DNA of 7,212 bases from an uncultured Campylobacter sp. (GTDB taxonomy: Bacteria; Campylobacterota; Campylobacteria; Campylobacterales; Campylobacteraceae): NCBI GenBank assembly GCA_905373295.1, contig CAJPSJ010000098.1, forward strand, positions 1 through 7,212, in the 5' to 3' direction. Made by a program: the position numbers and the translations under genes. This document shows positions 6,612-7,212 of the stretch, one piece after another (position 1 is the first letter of the stretch; each line of letters starts with the position of its first letter). The notes below the pieces were generated by a model. The model did not search any database, was not told the DNA's origin, and saw nothing but the letters and a program-made list of their open reading frames with translations.

Positions 6612-6636
6612 GAAAAAAGCGATAAAATTTTAGGCT
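6612..6636 (-). terminator. Weak candidate terminator of acpS
   Basis: Read on the minus strand, an imperfect stem (AGC, then TAAA-type pairs, with a small internal bulge) spans 6636-6618 and is followed at once by six T (6618-6613). It overlaps the acpS stop codon, as the DAHP synthase terminator does with its own gene, but the stem is short and AT-rich. Low confidence. Confidence 0.3.
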
Positions 6637-7004
6637 CGTTTTTTGGATTTTTTTAGCACCAGCGCAACTACCGCGATTGCGACGTTTGCGTCGTGCGTGA
6701 TGCTAAGGCTTGCGGATTTGATATGAAATTTTTTACGGATTTTTTTACGGATTTTTAAATGCGGCGCGCCCAGGGCGTCTTTGTAAATTTTAGCGTCTTT
6801 AAAGCCGAATTCCGCGCCGATGCCGGTGCCTAGAGCTTTGCTAAGCGCCTCTTTGGCGGCATAGATGCCCGCGATACTTTCGTCGCGCAGCGCGGATGAG
6901 CGCTCGGATTTTTTCAAAATGCGCTTTAGAAATTTCGCGCCGTATTTTGCGCGCAGCGCCGAGATCCTGCGCACCGCGGTTATGTCTGTGCCGATCTTTA
7001 TCAC
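6630..7004 (-). CDS. acpS: Holo-[acyl-carrier-protein] synthase (AcpS)
   Basis: Transfers the 4'-phosphopantetheine arm of coenzyme A to a serine of apo-acyl carrier protein, turning it into the active form for fatty acid and phospholipid synthesis; cytoplasmic and normally trimeric. The 124 residues are the family's usual length. Visible landmarks are IGTDI at the N-terminus with the magnesium ligand Asp7, IAGIYAAKEALSKALGTGIG (44-63) with the second ligand Glu52, and SITHD (101-105). The start is GTG at 7004-7002, giving MIKIGTD in register with the family; a GGAG lies at 7017-7014, nine bases upstream, so initiation is moderate. The C-terminal tail is very basic (KKSKKRA). The isomerase gene ends 28 bases upstream on the same strand, so the two are probably co-transcribed. 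Confidence 0.95.
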   Translation of the reverse strand: MIKIGTDITAVRRISALRAKYGAKFLKRILKKSERSSALRDESIAGIYAAKEALSKALGTGIGAEFGFKDAKIYKDALGAPHLKIRKKIRKKFHIKSASLSITHDANVAIAVVALVLKKSKKRA

Positions 7005-7032
7005 GGTCTGGCGCTCCGCGGCTTAAATTTAA

Positions 7033-7212
7033 TCACGATTGCAGGCTCTCTTTAATCTCGATGTCGATGATCTTATCGCCCTGCCTGATCGCGTCCAAAA
7101 CCGCTAGGCTAGGCTGATCCACGATTTGTCCGAAGACCGTGTGCACGCCGTCTAGGTGCGGCTGCGCGCTGTGGCAGACGAAAAACTGACTTCCGCCCGT
7201 ATCGCGCCCCGC
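7033..7212 (-). CDS. Cyclophilin-type peptidyl-prolyl cis-trans isomerase (3' part)
   Basis: The last 59 codons of a gene that begins beyond the right edge. The product is a cyclophilin, which speeds cis-trans isomerisation of Xaa-Pro bonds during protein folding. The diagnostic run GGSQFFVCHSAQPHLDG is followed by VHTVFGQIVD, with the catalytic-site Gln and Phe of QFF and the His of HTVFG. The Trp that binds cyclosporin in eukaryotic cyclophilins is His here, as in many bacterial members. The ending DIEIKESLQS is typical of short single-domain cytoplasmic forms; whether there is a signal peptide cannot be seen. It lies upstream of acpS, probably in one operon. Confidence 0.93.
   Translation of the reverse strand, partial: AGRDTGGSQFFVCHSAQPHLDGVHTVFGQIVDQPSLAVLDAIRQGDKIIDIEIKESLQS

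Larger units (their letters stand above)
5430..6629. other. 1.2-kb gene-free stretch with dense AT palindromes
   Basis: Between the DAHP synthase gene (+) and acpS (-), two convergent genes, no open frame has a ribosome binding site or recognisable product. No tRNA or rRNA is seen. GC-rich pieces alternate with more than ten AT strings of the TTTAAAATTT/AAATTTTAAA type (for example near 5556, 5688, 5785, 5812, 5835, 5882, 6181, 6206, 6361, 6584). The longest open frames (minus strand 5809-5576; a + strand frame to about 5621) have no start signal and low-complexity Arg-rich products. The stretch is either decayed DNA or structured spacer. Confidence 0.6.

Noticed and set aside
7018..7117. + strand open frame near the right edge (73 codons from 6896)
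   Set aside because: Antisense to acpS and the isomerase gene, both clearly identified.

Overview
The window looks like chromosomal DNA from a Campylobacter-type epsilonproteobacterium, probably one of the higher-GC oral species (gracilis, rectus or showae type). That is inference from four things: a catalase followed by an ankyrin-repeat partner, a class II (plant-type) DAHP synthase, sigma70 promoters with a clear TATAAT and no obvious -35, and AT-rich AAATTTTAAAATTT-like strings scattered through otherwise GC-rich DNA. No database search was possible.

Layout. At the left, on the + strand, sit a promoter, the small-subunit catalase gene katA (41-1477) and, overlapping its stop codon by 4 bases, an ankyrin-repeat gene (1474-1962) that starts at TTG. 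Bases 1963-2705 hold no intact gene, only short repeats and what read like remnants of decayed minus-strand coding DNA. Next, on the minus strand, is a two-gene unit: rarD (EamA-family permease, 3109-3981) and a small membrane-anchored protein of unknown function (2706-3116), which overlap by 8 bases. A 104-base divergent promoter region (3982-4085) separates rarD from the + strand class II DAHP synthase gene (4086-5429), which ends in a strong intrinsic terminator. Bases 5430-6629 are a 1.2-kb gene-free stretch rich in AT palindromes and hairpins. At the right edge, on the minus strand, are a cyclophilin-type peptidyl-prolyl isomerase gene (3' part only) and acpS (GTG start), 28 bases apart.

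How the genes work together. KatA and the ankyrin protein form an oxidative-stress module; in C. jejuni the ankyrin protein next to katA (Cj1386) is reported to help heme reach catalase. The DAHP synthase commits carbon to the shikimate/aromatic pathway, AcpS activates acyl carrier protein for lipid synthesis, and RarD is a predicted transporter. These are mostly ordinary housekeeping genes. Both gene-free stretches lie between convergent genes, where decayed genes and repeats can build up without disturbing promoters. I did not find a clearly new biological system. The items most worth a second look are the catalase-ankyrin translational overlap, the decayed coding remnant at 2306-2601 and the paired hairpins at 6331-6381.
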